Source: Lactobacillaceae bacterium (GTDB lineage: Bacteria > Bacillota > Bacilli > Lactobacillales > Lactobacillaceae). Taken from it: a stretch of 6,487 nt of DNA. The notes below the pieces were generated by a model. It did not search any database. It saw nothing but the letters and a program-made list of their open reading frames with translations, and was not told where the DNA came from. The stretch is from assembly GCA_031261865.1 (NCBI GenBank), contig JAISIV010000115.1:1-6487 (forward strand). Reading direction: 5' to 3'. The position numbers and the translations under genes are program-made. Of the stretch, positions 5,407 through 6,487 are shown in pieces. Each line of letters starts with the position of its first letter. Position 1 is the stretch's first letter.

Positions 5407-5431
5407 AGAGCATTGAAAAATGCCTCTTTTT
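5407..5431 (+). terminator. Intrinsic terminator (right copy)
   Basis: GCATT (5410-5414) pairs with AATGC (5419-5423) around a GAAA loop. The stem can extend through A5409-T5425, G5408-C5426 and A5407-T5427 past one bulged C, and a run of Ts follows (5427-5431). It probably ends transcripts of the 220-aa membrane protein gene. It is weaker than the left copy. Confidence 0.65.
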
Positions 5432-5438
5432 GTATCGA

Positions 5439-5466
5439 TTGAATCTTTAAAATCCAGTGAGATAAT
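5439..5466 (+). promoter_or_regulatory. Extended -10 promoter for the oxidoreductase, probably leaderless mRNA
   Basis: TTGAAT (5439-5444) and GATAAT (5461-5466) have a 16-base spacer, with TGA directly before the -10 hexamer (extended -10). The ATG at 5473 begins seven bases after the -10, where transcription should start, and no good ribosome site is present. Both facts point to a transcript with little or no 5' leader. Confidence 0.6.
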
Positions 5467-5472
5467 GACGTT

Positions 5473-6294
5473 ATGAAAACAATCGTGATTACTGGCGGCA
5501 GCGATGGAATCGGTTCTGCTGCTGCAAAACAGCTAATTGAATTAGGACATCGAGTAGTAATTACCGGTAGAAATCCGGAGAAGACTAAGAAAGTTGCCGA
5601 TCAACTACACATCCCATATTATGTTGCTGATTTTTCTAAATTAAGCGACGTTGTTAAACTAGCCCATGAGCTTTTAAAATATCCACAAATTGACGTGCTC
5701 GCTAATAACGCTGGCGGCATTATGGGCAAGAGAACCCTAACAGAAGATGGCTTTGAAAGAACCTTCCAGGTTAACTATTTAGCTGAGTTTTTGTTGACCA
5801 AACTATTGATGCCTAAATTGATTGAAAGTAAAGCTACGGTAATCCAAACTTCAAGTATCGCGGCAAACATGTTTGGATCAAAGTTTGACGTAAACGACTT
5901 AAATGTCACTAAAGACTATTCTTCAGAAAAAGCCTACGGTTATGCCAAATTGGAAAACATCCTTTTCACTCGCGAATTAAACAAAAGATTTGCCGGTAAA
6001 ATAAACCCCGTTGCCTTTCACCCCGGAGTTGTAAGAACAAGTTTTTCTAGCGAATCAAATTCCGTGATGAAAATTATCTACCGAACACCGTTGAAATACT
6101 TATTTACGATTAGTTCTGAAACGAGTGCCAAGAGGTTAGTTAATTTAGCTTTGGGAGAACCCGGCAAGGATTTTCAGGATGGACAAGTTTATGATGGACG
6201 AAAATTATTGCCAGTTAAATTCCAAGATCCTGATTCTACTGTTGCTGAAAAGCTTTGGAATCAATCTGAAACGATGGCCAGCAGATTTTTCTAA
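5473..6294 (+). CDS. SDR family NAD(P)-dependent oxidoreductase
   Basis: This 273-aa short-chain dehydrogenase/reductase is a soluble cytoplasmic enzyme expected to oxidise an alcohol or reduce a carbonyl; its substrate is unknown. The Rossmann cofactor motif TGGSDGIG lies at residues 7-14 and NNAGG at 78-82. Active-site candidates are N101 (in QVNYL), S127/S128 (TSSIA), Y155 and K159 (YGYAK). HPGVVRT (183-189) is the usual segment after the active site. R33 in TGRN after the second strand favours NADP(H), and D53 (ADF) fits adenine contact. Length and the RTLTEDGFERTFQVNYL stretch resemble retinol-dehydrogenase/WWOX-like members. The start is fixed because the cofactor motif begins at residue 7. 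It has its own promoter and probably a leaderless mRNA, and is separated from the ABC operon by the 971-bp cassette. Complete and apparently functional. Confidence 0.93.
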   Translation: MKTIVITGGSDGIGSAAAKQLIELGHRVVITGRNPEKTKKVADQLHIPYYVADFSKLSDVVKLAHELLKYPQIDVLANNAGGIMGKRTLTEDGFERTFQVNYLAEFLLTKLLMPKLIESKATVIQTSSIAANMFGSKFDVNDLNVTKDYSSEKAYGYAKLENILFTRELNKRFAGKINPVAFHPGVVRTSFSSESNSVMKIIYRTPLKYLFTISSETSAKRLVNLALGEPGKDFQDGQVYDGRKLLPVKFQDPDSTVAEKLWNQSETMASRFF

Positions 6295-6310
6295 AATGAG
6301 ACAAAATAAA

Positions 6311-6332
6311 AGACCTTCATATTAGAAGGTCT
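6311..6332. terminator. Hairpin terminator between convergent genes
   Basis: AGACCTTC (6311-6318) and GAAGGTCT (6325-6332) form a perfect 8-bp stem with an ATATTA loop. On the minus strand it is followed by TTTATTTT, a good T-tract, so it mainly serves the minus-strand gene. On the plus strand it lies 17 bases after the oxidoreductase stop but is followed by GGTAAAAA, so termination there would be weaker. Confidence 0.7.
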
Positions 6333-6340
6333 GGTAAAAA

Positions 6341-6487
6341 TTATTTTGAAAATTTCTTGCTAAGCAAGCTAAGAACCAAAATTGCAATTGAAGCAATCGC
6401 TACTATAAACAAACCAGGTCCGTAGGACATATTTACCATGCTGCTGTATTCGCTTGCTCCTACCTTACTGAATGAAGCGGCGGTATT
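6341..6487 (-). CDS. C-terminal fragment of a membrane protein, 5' end outside window
   Basis: Reading the minus strand from the window edge gives 48 residues ending in TAA (complement of 6341-6343). They consist of a polar stretch (begins NTAASFSKVG, then ASEYSSMVNM), a Gly-Pro-Gly turn, one hydrophobic segment (LFIVAIASIAILVLSLL) and a basic tail (SKKFSK). This looks like the last transmembrane helix of a polytopic protein such as a major facilitator transporter, but one helix is too little to name a family. The gene converges on the oxidoreductase and shares the hairpin at 6311-6332. Confidence 0.65.
   Translation of the reverse strand, partial: NTAASFSKVGASEYSSMVNMSYGPGLFIVAIASIAILVLSLLSKKFSK

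Larger units (their letters stand above)
5362..5476 (+). repeat. Right copy of 115-bp direct repeat
   Basis: This is the partner of 4391-4505. It carries a decayed permease tail, a terminator, an extended -10 promoter and the real ATG of the oxidoreductase. Direct orientation and collinearity mean that one crossover would delete the 971 bp in between and restore an intact permease-terminator-promoter-oxidoreductase order. Confidence 0.85.

Noticed and set aside
4391..5476. Insertion sequence or transposon around the 220-aa gene
   Set aside because: The boundaries are direct repeats of host gene junctions, no terminal inverted repeats are visible, and the enclosed protein is not a transposase.

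Overview
This AT-rich window is Firmicutes-like and most probably comes from a lactic acid bacterium (Lactobacillales). The reasons are the A/T-biased codons, the GGAGG-type ribosome sites, the short tightly packed operons and the style of the small membrane proteins. That assignment is an inference from sequence style, because no rRNA or other marker gene is present. Most of the window reads as accessory DNA.

Region 1 (1-1957) starts with a large Lys-rich protein of the polymorphic-toxin or secreted-effector type. Its frame is open to the left edge. Two bases after its stop comes an 85-aa protein with two membrane segments, in the position expected of an immunity gene. A further 80-aa two-segment protein with its own strong ribosome site follows after a roughly 300-base non-coding gap, and could be an orphan immunity gene.

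Region 2 (1958-4460) holds a heteromeric ABC-2 type exporter: one ATPase and two six-segment permeases in overlapping frames. It is preceded by an unusual leader. This contains a perfect 8-bp inverted repeat, a 25-codon ORF with a near-ideal Shine-Dalgarno, a terminator-like hairpin, and then a perfect 9-bp hairpin that puts the ATPase ribosome site in its loop and the start codon in its stem. This layout suggests attenuation or conditional translation of the transporter. The operon ends at a good intrinsic terminator.

Region 3 (4391-5476) is bounded by two diverged direct copies, exactly 971 bp apart, of one junction: permease C-terminus, terminator, extended -10 promoter, ATG. The left copy keeps the intact permease end and has no working downstream gene. 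The right copy has a broken permease tail (WFYRY-stop-KSRL) but leads into an intact oxidoreductase. Between them lies a 220-aa six-segment membrane protein of unknown function. Recombination across the repeats would remove it and leave permease directly followed by oxidoreductase, so the region looks like an integrated or duplicated cassette.

Region 4 (5473-6487) holds an SDR-family NAD(P)-dependent oxidoreductase whose promoter lies so close that its mRNA is probably leaderless. It is followed by a hairpin shared with a convergent, truncated minus-strand gene encoding the C-terminal segment of a membrane protein.

The main candidates for new biology are the leader-peptide and start-codon-hairpin control region of the ABC exporter, the reversible-looking 971-bp cassette, and the toxin-like gene with two-segment partners. 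None has been tested by database search here.
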